A program made the position numbers and the translations under genes. A stretch of 64,000 nucleotides of DNA from the NCBI GenBank assembly GCA_018971625.1, contig JAGXAJ010000001.1, forward strand, positions 1 through 64,000. The letters are read 5' to 3'. Each line of letters begins with the position of its first letter. Within the stretch, counting starts at the first letter, position 1. Source of the DNA: Pseudomonadota bacterium. GTDB lineage: Bacteria; Pseudomonadota; Alphaproteobacteria; Rhizobiales; Xanthobacteraceae. Positions 1-8,704 of this stretch are shown piece after piece. The notes under the pieces were generated by a model. It did not search any database and was not told the origin of the DNA. It saw only the letters and a list, made by a program, of their open reading frames with translations.

Positions 1-708
1 AGGGAATTCGAGGTGTTCGATTTGCCCTACATCCTGCCGGACCGCCAGGCGCTGCGCAAAGTCACCGACGGTCCGCTCGGCGCCAAGCTGCTGAAGCTGC
101 TGGACAGCAAGGGCATGACCGGGCTTGCCTACTGGGATAACGGCTTCAAGCAGATGAGCGCCAACAAGAAGCTGATCGATCCGTCGGATTACAAGGGCCT
201 GAAATTCCGCATCCAGTCCTCCAAGGTGTTGGAGGCCCAATTCCGCGCGCTCGGCGCGATCCCGCAGGTGATGGCCTTCAGCGACGTCTATCAGGCGCTG
301 CAGACCGGCGTGGTGGATGGGCAGGAAAACACCTGGTCGAACATCTACACCCAGAAAATGCACGAAGTGCAGAAGTACATGACGGTCACCAATCACGGCT
401 ATATCGGTTACGTCGTGGTCGTGAACAAGAAATTCTGGGATGGACTGCCGAACGATATTCGCGACGAACTGAGCAAGGCGATGAAGGAAGCCACCGAGTA
501 TGGCAACGGCGCCTCCGCCCAGGACAACGAGGAAGCCCTCGAGGCCATCAAGAAGACCGGCAAGAGCGAGATCATCACGCTGACGCCCGAGCAGAACGAG
601 GCGATGCGCAAGGCGATGATGCCGGTTTACAAGGACGTGGCCCCCCGCGTCGGTCAGCCCTTGATCGACGAGTTCATGAAGGAAACGGGCCAGAGCCCGA
701 TGAACTGA
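1..708 (+). CDS. dctP: TRAP transporter substrate-binding protein DctP, 5' partial
   Basis: The frame is already open at base 1, so the N-terminus with its signal peptide lies outside the window; about 235 C-terminal residues are visible. The protein is a periplasmic solute-binding subunit of a tripartite ATP-independent transporter. Family hallmarks seen are an aromatic-rich stretch reading YWDNGFKQMSANKK, then KGLKFRIQSS, whose arginine is in the position that binds the carboxylate of the ligand in DctP proteins, then DVYQALQTGVVDGQENTW, a signature of the family. It is followed directly by the two membrane subunits on the same strand. The actual substrate cannot be told from sequence; C4-dicarboxylates or other organic acids are typical. 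Confidence 0.93.
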   Translation, partial: REFEVFDLPYILPDRQALRKVTDGPLGAKLLKLLDSKGMTGLAYWDNGFKQMSANKKLIDPSDYKGLKFRIQSSKVLEAQFRALGAIPQVMAFSDVYQALQTGVVDGQENTWSNIYTQKMHEVQKYMTVTNHGYIGYVVVVNKKFWDGLPNDIRDELSKAMKEATEYGNGASAQDNEEALEAIKKTGKSEIITLTPEQNEAMRKAMMPVYKDVAPRVGQPLIDEFMKETGQSPMN

Positions 709-728
709 GCGGCTGAAGCCGCATACGC

Positions 729-1196
729 ATGGGGCGCCGCGGCGGTCCGGCCGGGCGGCGCACGATCGCCTGGTCGCGGGAGCTGTGCATCTACATGTTC
801 ATCTGGATGGCGAAGTTCGGCGCGGCCTACGGCGTGCGAACCGGCATCCATGTCGGCGTCGACGTGCTGATCAAGCGGCTGAACAACCCTTGGCGCAAGG
901 GGGTCATCCTGTTCGGGTTGCTCGGCAGTGCGCTGTTCACCGCAATCGTCGGCACCATGGGCGCGAAGTTCGTAATCGAGCTGATGAGCACCGACCAGGT
1001 ATCGCCGGCTCTCGAACTGCCGAGCTGGATCGTCTATGCCTGCATTCCGCTCGGCTCCTATCTGATGTGCTTCCGTTTCCTCCAGGTCTGCTGGTCGTTC
1101 TGGAAGAACGGCGAGCTGCCGCATCACGATGCGACCAATGTCGACGGCATCGAAGTGACCAGCCCGGCAGCGCCGATCGCGACCGGAGAGGCATGA
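729..1196 (+). CDS. dctQ: TRAP transporter small permease DctQ, N-terminally truncated
   Basis: The small membrane subunit of the TRAP transporter. Family members normally have four membrane helices. Here three are visible (about residues 18-36, 57-80 and 97-118), and the conserved WSRELCIYMFIWMAKFGAAY motif that normally lies after helix 1 starts at residue 15. The first helix and its leader, roughly 60 residues or more, are therefore missing. The residues before the motif are Arg/Gly-rich and look unrelated, and the gene starts only 20 bases after the dctP stop. Its stop overlaps the natural start of dctM (ATGATGA). This looks like an internal deletion joining dctP to the middle of dctQ, so the protein is probably non-functional; an assembly fault is the alternative. 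Confidence 0.75.
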   Translation: MGRRGGPAGRRTIAWSRELCIYMFIWMAKFGAAYGVRTGIHVGVDVLIKRLNNPWRKGVILFGLLGSALFTAIVGTMGAKFVIELMSTDQVSPALELPSWIVYACIPLGSYLMCFRFLQVCWSFWKNGELPHHDATNVDGIEVTSPAAPIATGEA

Positions 1197-1218
1197 TGAG
1201 CGCTGCCTTCATCTTCGG

Positions 1219-2478
1219 ATGCTGTTCGCATTGATGCTGACGGGCATACCGATCTCGATTTCGCTCGGCCTGGCCGTGCTGACCTTCCTGTTCACCATGA
1301 CCGAAGTGCCGATCGAGAGCGTCGGCCTGAAACTGTTTTCCGGTCTCGATAATTTCGGGATCATGGCGATTCCGTTCTTCATTCTTGCCGACATCTTCCT
1401 GACTCGCGGTGGCGTAGCGCGACGCAGGATCAGGTTCACCACATCGGTGGTCGGCCATTTCAACGGTGGGCTGGGCCTCGCCGGCGTCGCGGCCTGCGCG
1501 ATGTTCGCTGCGATTTCCGGCTCCAGCGTCGCGACCGTGGTGGCGATTGGCTCGATCATGATGCCGGCGATGGTGGAGTACGGCTATCCCCGCCGGTTCG
1601 GCGTCGGCGTGATCGCGACTTCCGGCGCGCTAGGCATTCTGGTGCCGCCGTCGATCATCCTGGTGCTGTATGGCGCATCCACCAACACCTCGATCGGTGC
1701 GCTGTTCATGGCGGGCATCGTGCCCGGCATCCTGCTGGCGCTGATGCTGGCGGGGGTAACCTGGTTCATCGCCAGGCGCAACGACTACCCGCGGATGCCC
1801 AAGGCGACCTTCCGACAACAGCTCAGCGCCTTCCGCGAGAGCTTCTGGGGTCTGGCCCTGATCGCGATCGTGCTCGGCGGCATCTATGGCGGCATCTTCA
1901 CGCCGACCGAGGCTGCCGCGGTGACCGCGGTCTACGCCTTCGTCATCACCGTATTCGTCTACAAGGAGCTGAAACTCAGCGAGGTGCCGAAGGTCTTGCT
2001 GCAGGCTGCGAGCATGAGCTCGATGCTGCTCTACATCATCACCAATGCGGTGCTGTTCTCGTTCCTGATGACGCATGAGCAGATCCCGCAGGAGATGGCA
2101 GCCTGGATCATCGACAAGAATTTCGGCATCTGGACCTTCCTGCTGGTGGTAAACGTGATCCTGCTCGCGGCCGGCAACGTGATGGATCCGTCGTCGATCC
2201 TCCTGATCATGGCGCCGATCCTTTATCCGCTCGCCACCAAGCTCGGCATCAACCCCGTGCATCTCGGCGTTTTGATGATCGTCAACACCGAAGTCGGACT
2301 TTGCCACCCGCCGGTCGGACTCAACCTTTATATCGCCAGCGGCATCGTCAAGATGGGAATCAGCGAGATCACGGTCGCAGTGTTGCCATGGCTGTGCGCG
2401 ATGCTGATCTTCCTGGCGTTGATCACCTATGTTCCCGAGATATCGCTGTGGCTACCGCATCTGCTCGGCATGCTCTGA
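1219..2478 (+). CDS. dctM: TRAP transporter large permease DctM
   Basis: The large 12-helix channel subunit that moves substrate and sodium with the DctP-bound ligand. Diagnostic stretches are GLGLAGVAACAMFAAISGSS, PPSIILVLYG and GGIYGGIFTPTEAAAVTAVY, ending in a Pro-rich loop and C-terminal helices; 419 residues is close to full length. The usual N-terminus of this subfamily, MSAAFIFG, is encoded from base 1196, overlapping the dctQ stop. One base appears to be missing at 1217-1219, and that frame runs into a stop at 1232-1234. The open frame can start at the ATG at 1219, which would cost only about eight residues, so the protein could still work if that start is used; no good ribosome site precedes it. 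Confidence 0.88.
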   Translation: MLFALMLTGIPISISLGLAVLTFLFTMTEVPIESVGLKLFSGLDNFGIMAIPFFILADIFLTRGGVARRRIRFTTSVVGHFNGGLGLAGVAACAMFAAISGSSVATVVAIGSIMMPAMVEYGYPRRFGVGVIATSGALGILVPPSIILVLYGASTNTSIGALFMAGIVPGILLALMLAGVTWFIARRNDYPRMPKATFRQQLSAFRESFWGLALIAIVLGGIYGGIFTPTEAAAVTAVYAFVITVFVYKELKLSEVPKVLLQAASMSSMLLYIITNAVLFSFLMTHEQIPQEMAAWIIDKNFGIWTFLLVVNVILLAAGNVMDPSSILLIMAPILYPLATKLGINPVHLGVLMIVNTEVGLCHPPVGLNLYIASGIVKMGISEITVAVLPWLCAMLIFLALITYVPEISLWLPHLLGML

Positions 2479-2653
2479 ACGGTCCGGTTGTTTGCACGTG
2501 CTGTCAATTAACGGCATCTGTCTTGAAGGCGCACGGTCTTGAAAAAGACAATGAGATTACAACTTGGTAAGAGAAGGCTCTGTTGCGAAACTGTAAGTTG
2601 ATTGCACATGGAAGCGCCTCCATCCTCGATCCAACTCGTAAAAGGAGGTTCGT

Positions 2654-3205
2654 ATGAGGAAGATCCTGCTCGCCGGCGTCGCCGCGCTCGCCATCACCGG
2701 CACCACCATGGTTTATGCCCAGCACAGCCCGTGGTTTCGCGAACATATGCGGCTGAGCACCGAGGACCGGGCGGCCCTGACCGATGCGCGGATCGCAGCC
2801 GTGCATGTCGGCCTCAAGCTGACGCCGGATCAGGAAAAGCTTTGGCCGCCGGTTGAAGCGGCGGTGCGGGATTTTGCGAAAATGCGGATAGACCGCGCCA
2901 ATGCACGGATGAACGCCAAGCCGGATGATCAGGATGCCGAGAGGCAGGACAATCCGGTGGCGCGGCTGCGCGAGCGCGCCGACAATATGGCGGCCTCGGC
3001 GACCGCGATGAAGAAGATCGCTGATGCCGCCGATCCGCTCTATAAGGTGCTGGACGACGGCCAGAAGCGCCGTCTCAAGATCCTGACCCATATGGGGCAT
3101 CGCTTTGGTGGTGGCGGCTGGCGCCAGCGCGAATTCGAGCATCACATGGATCGTGGCGACTGGGACGGGCAGCGCAGCGACCAGAGCGGTCCCGAACGGC
3201 TCTGA
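2654..3205 (+). CDS. LTXXQ-motif (Spy/CpxP-like) periplasmic protein
   Basis: A 183-residue secreted protein with a signal peptide (about residues 1-23, ending near VYA). The motif LTPDQEKLWP in the middle is the LTXXQ signature of the Spy/CpxP superfamily, whose members are small helical periplasmic chaperones or metal-responsive proteins. The rest is helical and charged, with a His-rich, Trp-rich tail. The start is fixed by a strong ribosome site, AAAGGAGG at 2641-2648, six bases upstream. A Rho-independent terminator follows at once, so it is a single-gene unit. Function in envelope stress is inferred from the family. Confidence 0.85.
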   Translation: MRKILLAGVAALAITGTTMVYAQHSPWFREHMRLSTEDRAALTDARIAAVHVGLKLTPDQEKLWPPVEAAVRDFAKMRIDRANARMNAKPDDQDAERQDNPVARLRERADNMAASATAMKKIADAADPLYKVLDDGQKRRLKILTHMGHRFGGGGWRQREFEHHMDRGDWDGQRSDQSGPERL

Positions 3206-3236
3206 TCAGGAGCAGCGCTGGCCGTTGAGACACAGG

Positions 3237-3264
3237 AAAAGCCACCGGAATCCGGTGGCTTTTC
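3237..3264 (+). terminator. Rho-independent terminator after the LTXXQ gene
   Basis: A perfect GC-rich stem, GCCACCGG (3241-3248) with CCGGTGGC (3252-3259), has a three-base loop, is flanked by AAAA on the left and runs into TTTT on the right. It lies 32 bases after the stop of the LTXXQ gene. Confidence 0.88.
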
Positions 3265-3382
3265 TGATATTTAAGCCATGCTGACGGGTCGGGAAAACGC
3301 CACTGCCTTGCTGGACATCATAAGGTCGCTTTGCTAAACGACGCGCACAAGTCACAAGTAAAGGCTTTTCCCGGCTGGTTCC

Positions 3383-3458
3383 GGGCGCATAGCTCAGTTG
3401 GTAGAGCAGATGACTCTTAATCATCGGGTCCCAGGTTCGAGCCCTGGTGCGCCCACCA
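3383..3458 (+). tRNA. tRNA-Lys (anticodon CTT)
   Basis: A complete 76-base cloverleaf with encoded CCA. The acceptor stem GGGCGCA pairs with TGCGCCC, the D arm reads AGCTCAGTTGGTAGAGCA, the anticodon loop is CTCTTAA (anticodon CTT, reading AAG), and the T loop is GGTTCGAGCC. It stands alone between the LTXXQ terminator and a stretch without clear genes. Confidence 0.97.
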
Positions 3459-3761
3459 AGCTTTTCAAAGACATAGCGTGACACAGAAGTAGAACGGATT
3501 GCGCAGTTTGCAGTCCGGTTTGCAGTTTTTGTTCATGGGCTGTGCTGATCGAGAAAGGCGATGAAATTCCGGCTGCGAAAGCCTTCGCGTGTCCAAGCTT
3601 CGCCGAAGGTGTCAGGATGGTGCCTTCGCCTTTTCGGAGCAGCGAGCGTCAAGCACCGCTTTAAGTGGATTGCTAATCGGAATGACGATTCGCTTTTCTT
3701 TTCCCGCGCCGCTGCCTATTCGGCTGCAATTGAATGTGCGTGCCGTCGTATGAGGCGCCGC
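3459..3761. other. Stretch downstream of tRNA-Lys without a convincing gene
   Basis: No convincing gene is seen. The element GTTTGCAGT occurs twice within about 25 bases near 3505-3530. A 70-codon open frame at 3561-3773 has biased, unconvincing composition and was not accepted. No integrase and no duplicate of the tRNA 3' end was noticed in the window. Confidence 0.4.
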
Positions 3762-3956
3762 TCACGACATTAGCCGACGCCGCGCGATCTCTTCCTGAAG
3801 GGCAGCGATCGTGGCCTCGGCCTGAGACAAGGTGATGTCGATGGCGTGAACGCCTTCCTCGTCATCCTCCAGCATCAGAACCACGCGCTCGGGCGCATCT
3901 GGACGAACGCCAACGCTGATTTTGGTGGGCCGTATCGTCGTTGTCATCTGGGGCAT
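3762..3956 (-). CDS. Small conserved-looking acidic protein of unknown function
   Basis: A 64-residue protein with no signal peptide or membrane segment. It has a beta-rich first half (TKISVGVRPDAPERVVLMLE), an acidic turn, then a C-terminal amphipathic helix (SQAEATIAALQEEIARRR). The start is supported by a good ribosome site (GAGGAGCG) just upstream. The look of a compact alpha/beta domain and good codon use favour a real gene. The function is not recognised. Confidence 0.65.
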   Translation of the reverse strand: MPQMTTTIRPTKISVGVRPDAPERVVLMLEDDEEGVHAIDITLSQAEATIAALQEEIARRRLMS

Positions 3957-4073
3957 GGTCGCTCCTCGCCGCGCCGGTCAATTCGAAAGTGTCAGAGTTC
4001 GACCGGAGGAACAAGGGCAATCCGCAAGCCGAACCAGCAATAGGCGCTTGAGCCACCGACCAAGTTGAAGGCC

Positions 4074-4100
4074 CAAAAAGAAAGCCGCCCGAAGGCGGCT
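4074..4100 (-). terminator. Rho-independent terminator of the CsbD gene
   Basis: The inverted repeat AGCCGCC (4083-4089) and GGCGGCT (4094-4100) with a CGAA tetraloop is followed, on the minus strand, by TTTCTTTTT. It lies just after the stop of the minus-strand CsbD gene. Confidence 0.82.
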
Positions 4101-4118
4101 CAATTTCGAGTGATAGGT

Positions 4119-4310
4119 CTATTTCTTTAGTGCGTCGGCGGCACTCCGCCCGGCATCCTTCAGGTTACCGGCAGCGTTGTGCGCATCGCCCTTGACCTTG
4201 TCGACCTTGCCTTCGGTCTCCATGTCTTTATCACCCATCATTTTACCGGCACCTTCTTTGATCGTGCCCTTGGTTTTTTCAGCGAAACCCTTGACGTTTT
4301 CGCGATCCAT
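4119..4310 (-). CDS. CsbD-family stress protein
   Basis: A 63-residue hydrophilic protein starting MDRENVKGFAEKTKGTIKEG, with repeated Gly/Ala/Lys/Asp segments (KDMETEGKVDKVKGDAHNAA). This is the standard CsbD pattern, a family of small general-stress proteins of unknown mechanism. The open frame runs further upstream, but the ATG at 4310 is chosen because the family begins there and AAGGAAAG lies at the right distance. A terminator follows directly, so it is monocistronic. Confidence 0.88.
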   Translation of the reverse strand: MDRENVKGFAEKTKGTIKEGAGKMMGDKDMETEGKVDKVKGDAHNAAGNLKDAGRSAADALKK

Positions 4311-4527
4311 TTGCGCTTTCCTTTTGTTGCCTGTGATCTGAGGCAATGCGCGGTCAGTCCGATCGTTCCGACGTGCAACGATTTGGTGAATGTTACAAAG
4401 TGGACCGAGGAACCAGGATGATCGCGTCGCGTGTTGAAATTCGCGGCTATGGCGCGTGACGTTGCCCCCTGCTCTTATCCAGTTGGACTGGAGTCTGGCA
4501 GCGGTCAGCTTGCACAGGGGATTAGCG

Positions 4528-4800
4528 TCACCGCGACGAGAACACATTCCTTAGTTGCACCAGGAATGTCACCACCCACGCGCATGCATACACGCCCGCC
4601 AAAACGAGCGCCGTTCTGCGGTCGATCAGGCTCAAGCTCGTCCACCGCCATATTCGATAAAGCCATATTCCGGTGGTGGCCACGCCAAGCAGGCAGACCA
4701 ACATTTTGAGGAAGGATGAGTTGGCGACACCCAAGGCGCCGAACAACAGCGTTGCCGGAATGAGAAACATCGTGCAGGCCGATATCAGGGTCTCGTTCAT
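4528..4800 (-). CDS. Small three-helix membrane protein, unknown function
   Basis: A 90-residue hydrophobic protein with three predicted membrane segments (about residues 7-27, 31-50 and 64-83) separated by the basic loop YRIWRWTSLSLIDRR. It has no recognised domain. It is read on the minus strand upstream of the CsbD gene, about 220 bases away. The overlapping frames on both strands are less protein-like. Confidence 0.6.
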   Translation of the reverse strand: MNETLISACTMFLIPATLLFGALGVANSSFLKMLVCLLGVATTGIWLYRIWRWTSLSLIDRRTALVLAGVYACAWVVTFLVQLRNVFSSR

Positions 4801-5202
4801 GGATCCTCAAGGCATCAGCGAATCACAGGCGGGCCTGCAGTTTGCCAGCAACAGGTGCCGATCTGGAAGGGAGCGCCAAGGTAGTACCTTGGCGGGTCAC
4901 CCGAACCGCTCACCGACCGTGGTGGTCGGTCCCGTGTTGGAAGCATGCCTGGAGTGTTCGGGCGCCGGGGCGAGATCAAGACCGGCAAGCGTCGCCTGAT
5001 CGAATATCTGACGTCGCCGCTACTATGCTATCAGGAGAGTTGAGGGAGAGATGAAATTCGCCGGCGTTCACAGCAGTCGAAAACTTTCGGATCGTTTTAG
5101 GTAGTTTATGATTTTGTACAATCTTTGCTTGTCGGATCGCGGGAGGCACTTTAGCGTCCATGCGTCAACGGATAGCCGCTTGGTCGACCCGGAGTTGCAG
5201 CT
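4801..5202. other. Intergenic stretch without a clear gene
   Basis: About 400 bases in which I see no convincing gene. A 16-codon reading frame with a good ribosome site (GAGGGAGAG then ATG at 5051) ends at TAG; it may be chance. The sequence becomes AT-richer towards 5110, upstream of the secreted protein at 5203. Confidence 0.35.
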
Positions 5203-5943
5203 TTGAAGTGGATCGCAGCGTCGCCTTTTGTTCGCTTGATTTCATTGGCCCTCGCGGGCGCAGGGTCAATTCTGGCAAACGCTAACGCAGCCATCGCTAC
5301 TCCGTGGGAAAAGTTGCCTGACGGGAGAGTGATCATTCAAGTGAAGAACGTTCGGCTTGCATTTCCGGCGGATGCAGCAGATGCGAATGATATAGAGTTT
5401 ACCGATCGCTATCAGCTAAAAAGCCGAATGTCGCTGAAAGAGATTATCGCCGAACCGGATTTGGCGCAGAAGCTCTTCTCTGATGCGAGGCTGGTCTATG
5501 TCAAAATTCCCAACTTGATGGAACGAAAGGGCTTGTATCTTGGACAATTTCCACGCTCTGACTTTCCCTCATTTTCTGCGAGCCTCGTTATTGGCGAAGG
5601 AGCGCAGGCTGGTTGTGAGTACGCGGCCGCTCGGTCAGCGCGGCTGAGCGCAGATTTGGCGCCCGATGACGCTCGAATCAAGGCCACCGGTTGGGCCGAG
5701 TTCGAAACGAGCAAGCATCCCTTGAGTCTAACGTATGTTCGACCTGACGCCAGCCACCCCGATTTCTTCCCCGGCATATCGTGTGATTACTTTAACTTCT
5801 GTGGCTCAGACAAATGCGTGGGGGCTGACGCAAGCATTGCGTTTCAGTTTTCGGGCAGGATTATCAAGCAAGAGGACTGGCGGGGCTTCGAAGTGAAGGT
5901 CTATCAATTGTTCGAATACTTGCTGATCGATCAGATGAAATAA
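5203..5943 (+). CDS. Exported protein of unknown function
   Basis: A 246-residue protein with an N-terminal signal peptide (hydrophobic stretch at about residues 9-28, then Ala-rich). It starts at TTG (5203), with GGAG about ten bases upstream. The body is mixed alpha/beta. Four cysteines occur, at CEYAA (about residue 139) and in the cluster ISCDYFNFCGSDKCVGAD, suggesting disulfides in the periplasm. No family is recognised. It stands alone between long non-coding stretches. Confidence 0.65.
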   Translation: MKWIAASPFVRLISLALAGAGSILANANAAIATPWEKLPDGRVIIQVKNVRLAFPADAADANDIEFTDRYQLKSRMSLKEIIAEPDLAQKLFSDARLVYVKIPNLMERKGLYLGQFPRSDFPSFSASLVIGEGAQAGCEYAAARSARLSADLAPDDARIKATGWAEFETSKHPLSLTYVRPDASHPDFFPGISCDYFNFCGSDKCVGADASIAFQFSGRIIKQEDWRGFEVKVYQLFEYLLIDQMK

Positions 5944-6143
5944 AAGGCCGCTCGACGGCGGATTATCGAATTCTGCTATCGCCGCTGCTGCGCTGACGGC
6001 GTCGTTTGCGAGAAATATTTCCTTGACCCAAGCGCCATGAGGCTGACGGCCTATGACTTCTCAGACGAACTGGCATTTCCGGAAGGGAGCCAATCAGTAT
6101 TGTCTTGACCAATCCAGCAACCGTATATGGCGCGCGCCAGACG

Positions 6144-6569
6144 TCAGGCCGGCAGATGCGGCGTCGTATTGGGCTCCGGCGCGGCTTCGGCCTCCGCGTG
6201 GCTGGGCAGCTTTTCGTCATGGACGGGCAGCGGCGTTCCGATCCAGAACGGGTCGACGGTATGATCCCGGAGGGGATTTGCCGTGTTCGGGTGGATCAGG
6301 ATGCTGAGGCCGAGATGGTTCAGCATCAGCCAGGGCACCAGCGTTGCAAAGACCTCCGGCGCGAAGGCGACCTGATACATCGGCTGGTCATGCGGGCCGA
6401 CTTTCCTGTCGTGCCAACTGCCGAGCCGGACCGTGAAGCGCTCGCCGATCCATGCCCGCAATTGCTCGGCCACCGCTCTTGTCGTCGCGACATCGTAATA
6501 GATATGGGCGTGATAGCTGGCGATCTCCGCGATCGGGCGCGGGGCAGCCGGTAGATCGGGCGTTGCCAT
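6144..6569 (-). CDS. DOPA 4,5-dioxygenase-family protein
   Basis: A 141-residue protein of the DOPA-dioxygenase-like superfamily (extradiol ring-cleavage type fold). The hallmarks are YHAHIYYD near residue 19, [10 protein letters not shown] at about 59, and [17 protein letters not shown] at about 89, which together carry the conserved histidines. In plants and fungi such proteins cleave DOPA; bacterial members are mostly uncharacterised, so the substrate is unknown. The start has GAGGATC upstream. The tail after about residue 120 ([17 protein letters not shown]) is low complexity. It is monocistronic. Confidence 0.82.
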   Translation of the reverse strand: MATPDLPAAPRPIAEIASYHAHIYYDVATTRAVAEQLRAWIGERFTVRLGSWHDRKVGPHDQPMYQVAFAPEVFATLVPWLMLNHLGLSILIHPNTANPLRDHTVDPFWIGTPLPVHDEKLPSHAEAEAAPEPNTTPHLPA

Positions 6570-6992
6570 AGCTCGGGATCCTCTTGGACGATGTTCGCGG
6601 GCGTTGGTTTGCTCGCGTCGGGGTTAACGGCATCTCGATCTATTCTATGCCAAATTCCCCCACGCGAAACGGGCTCCGCCGCCCACGATGCACGTGGCCG
6701 CGCGTAATGTTCCCGATCTCGGCGCCCATCTTCGAACCGGTCTGATGTCAGAACAATGAGCATCGATCGAGCGAAAGCTTGATGCGTCCTTGCCGGTCAG
6801 CATAGCCCAGGCAAGCGGCCAGCCTGACAAGAAACCCGATGCCTGTCCGGTAATTTGGTAGTCCGGCCTGGTTGCGCCGCTGCTATTTAACTTTCCGCTA
6901 ACTTGAATTGCTAACGGCCCTTCCATTCATCGCTGGCTTACTGAGCGCAACTACTTGAACTCAAGTCGAGAACAATGAGGGGATCGATTCAA
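6570..6992. other. Non-coding stretch upstream of the diguanylate cyclase
   Basis: No gene was accepted here. It presumably contains the promoters of the divergent dioxygenase-like and cyclase genes; no clear -35/-10 pair was picked out by eye. Confidence 0.3.
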
Positions 6993-8030
6993 ATGAGTCC
7001 CGCTATGGATGTCGCACAGGCCTACGCCGCGCGCCTGATGCAGCATCTGGCTGTTCCTACCTTCGTGCTGAATCCAAAGCGGCAGGTCGTGATCTGGAAT
7101 CGGGCCTGTGAACGCCTGACCGGCGTCATGGCGGCGGAAGTGCTGGGGACCAACCTGCATTGGCGCGCTTTCTATGAAACCAAACGGTATTGCCTGGCCG
7201 ACCTGGTCGCTTTGGGGCGGCCGGACAAATTGGCCCAACTTTATTCGCAACATGCAATTGCTGACGGAGTTGGCTTCAGCGCCGAGAACTGGTGCGTCAT
7301 GCCCAAATTGGGCAATCAATTGTACCTCGCCATTGATGCCAGCCCCGTTCACGATGAGGAGGGCAAGCTGATCGCCATTGTCGAAACCTTGCGCGACATG
7401 ACCGACCAAAAGCGCGCGGAGGCAACGCTGAAGACGCTGGCGTCCAGCGACGGCCTGACCGGTCTCGCCAATCGGCGATCGTTCGATCAGGCGCTCGTGA
7501 CGGAATGGGCCCGCGCGGAACGGACAAAAAAGCCGTTGTCGCTGTTGTTGGCCGACGTGGACCATTTCAAGCTCTACAACGATCTGCACGGCCATCAACA
7601 GGGCGACGAGTGTCTGCGCGCGGTGGCCGCCATCATCGGTGAGACTGCCTTTCGACCGGCCGATCTTTCGGCTCGATATGGCGGTGAAGAGTTCGCGATC
7701 ATCATGCCCGAGACCGACCACAAGGGCGCCTGCAAGGTGGCCGAACGTCTCCGTGCCGTCCTTGCCAAACTTCAACTGAAGCACGGCGCCGTAGGCGCCG
7801 GACCGTCGGTGACGCTGAGCATTGGCATCGCGACGCGGGTTCCGGATGAAACCGTTTCCGCCGATTGGCTGCTCATGCAGGCCGACGAGGCGCTGTATGC
7901 GGCCAAGCATTCCGGCCGGAACCGCATCGTCTGCGCTGAAAATATCCTCGCGACGCTGGCTCACGCTGGAGCCGAACGCGGCTACCGGGCGGCTGGAATC
8001 GGGGAAAGCCGGCGAGCGAACAGGCGCTGA
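6993..8030 (+). CDS. PAS-GGDEF diguanylate cyclase
   Basis: A cytosolic enzyme that should make cyclic di-GMP from two GTP. The N-terminal PAS domain (about residues 12-135) holds VPTFVLNPKRQVVIWNRACE, ending in the PAC-like segment DEEGKLIAIVETLRDMTDQK. The GGDEF domain (about 150-320) has SSDGLTGLANRRSF, DVDHFKLYND and the active site RYGGEEF. RPAD lies five residues before GGEEF and matches the RxxD inhibitory I-site, so product feedback is likely. The ATG at 6993 is preferred over the one at 6975 because GAGGGG precedes it. No membrane helix is seen. Confidence 0.9.
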   Translation: MSPAMDVAQAYAARLMQHLAVPTFVLNPKRQVVIWNRACERLTGVMAAEVLGTNLHWRAFYETKRYCLADLVALGRPDKLAQLYSQHAIADGVGFSAENWCVMPKLGNQLYLAIDASPVHDEEGKLIAIVETLRDMTDQKRAEATLKTLASSDGLTGLANRRSFDQALVTEWARAERTKKPLSLLLADVDHFKLYNDLHGHQQGDECLRAVAAIIGETAFRPADLSARYGGEEFAIIMPETDHKGACKVAERLRAVLAKLQLKHGAVGAGPSVTLSIGIATRVPDETVSADWLLMQADEALYAAKHSGRNRIVCAENILATLAHAGAERGYRAAGIGESRRANRR

Positions 8031-8077
8031 AGAACCGGCATTTTGGCTTCGGAGTGATCGCGCCGACAGTTTCGAGA

Positions 8078-8626
8078 AAATGATGAAGGCGCAAGCCACG
8101 GGCCGGATCGGCGAGGTCGCATCGCGCTGCTTCGGCGCCCACCAACCGCAGCCATCGCGTCACCATCGATATTGATGTCCCAGACATTCTGGCACGCTGC
8201 GTCGCCGACCAGGTCGATGTTGCAGTGATCGTGTCGAACTGCCCGGTCTGCCACCAGACCTCGGCGCTGGTGGCGCGCCATCTCGAAGCCAACGGCATCG
8301 CGACTGTGGTGATGGGATGCGCCAAGGACATCGCCGAGCACACCGCGGCGCCACGCTTTCTGTTCAGCGACTTCCCGCTCGGCAATTCCGCCGGCAAGCC
8401 ACATGGCGCAGCCTCGCAGGCGCAGACGCTCGAGCTGGCGCTCGGCTTGCTCGAATCGGCAATCGTCGCGCGCACCACGGTGCAGTCGCCGCTACGCTGG
8501 AGCGCGGATGCCAGCTGGAAGCTCGACTACAATAACATCGCGCAAATGAGTCCGGAAGAACTGGCGCGGCGCCGGGCTGAATTCGACAAGCAAAAGGAAA
8601 TCGCGCGCGGCAATCGCGCCGCCTGA
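8078..8626 (+). pseudogene. Remnant of a glycine/sarcosine/betaine-reductase-B-like gene, frameshifted
   Basis: The intact 3' part (open from 8087, first start codon GTG at 8225) encodes VSNCPVCHQTSALVARHLE, then FLFSDFPLGNSAGKPH and a Trp/Asp/Asn-rich tail ending in a charged helix. This resembles the selenoprotein-B-like reductase family, with CPVC where relatives carry a redox-active UxxC/CxxC. The matching upstream part, DSFEKMMKAQATGRIGEV, is in another frame; joining them needs one base restored near 8136-8138. There is no good start, and the 5' end runs into the cyclase gene. I infer a truncated, frameshifted gene; the family call is moderate. Confidence 0.55.
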
Positions 8627-8704
8627 GTTGGTCTGCAATTCCAGAGCGCGACACTGACAAAAACAATTATCGGAGCATGGGCGATTGGCCCAGCCTGCGC
8701 AGCA

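Noticed and set aside
937..1458. Minus-strand frame of 173 codons across the dctQ/dctM junction
   Set aside because: Antisense to strongly supported TRAP genes, with Arg/His/Ser-rich shadow composition.
1630..2307. Minus-strand frame of 225 codons inside dctM
   Set aside because: Shadow of dctM; His/Asp/Arg-rich and without protein motifs.
5051..5101. A 16-codon reading frame with a good ribosome site as a leader peptide
   Set aside because: No run of regulatory codons and no attenuator hairpin next to it; probably chance.
6951..8099. Minus-strand frame of 382 codons opposite the diguanylate cyclase
   Set aside because: The plus strand has PAS, GGEEF and I-site motifs; the long antisense frame is a GC-codon effect.
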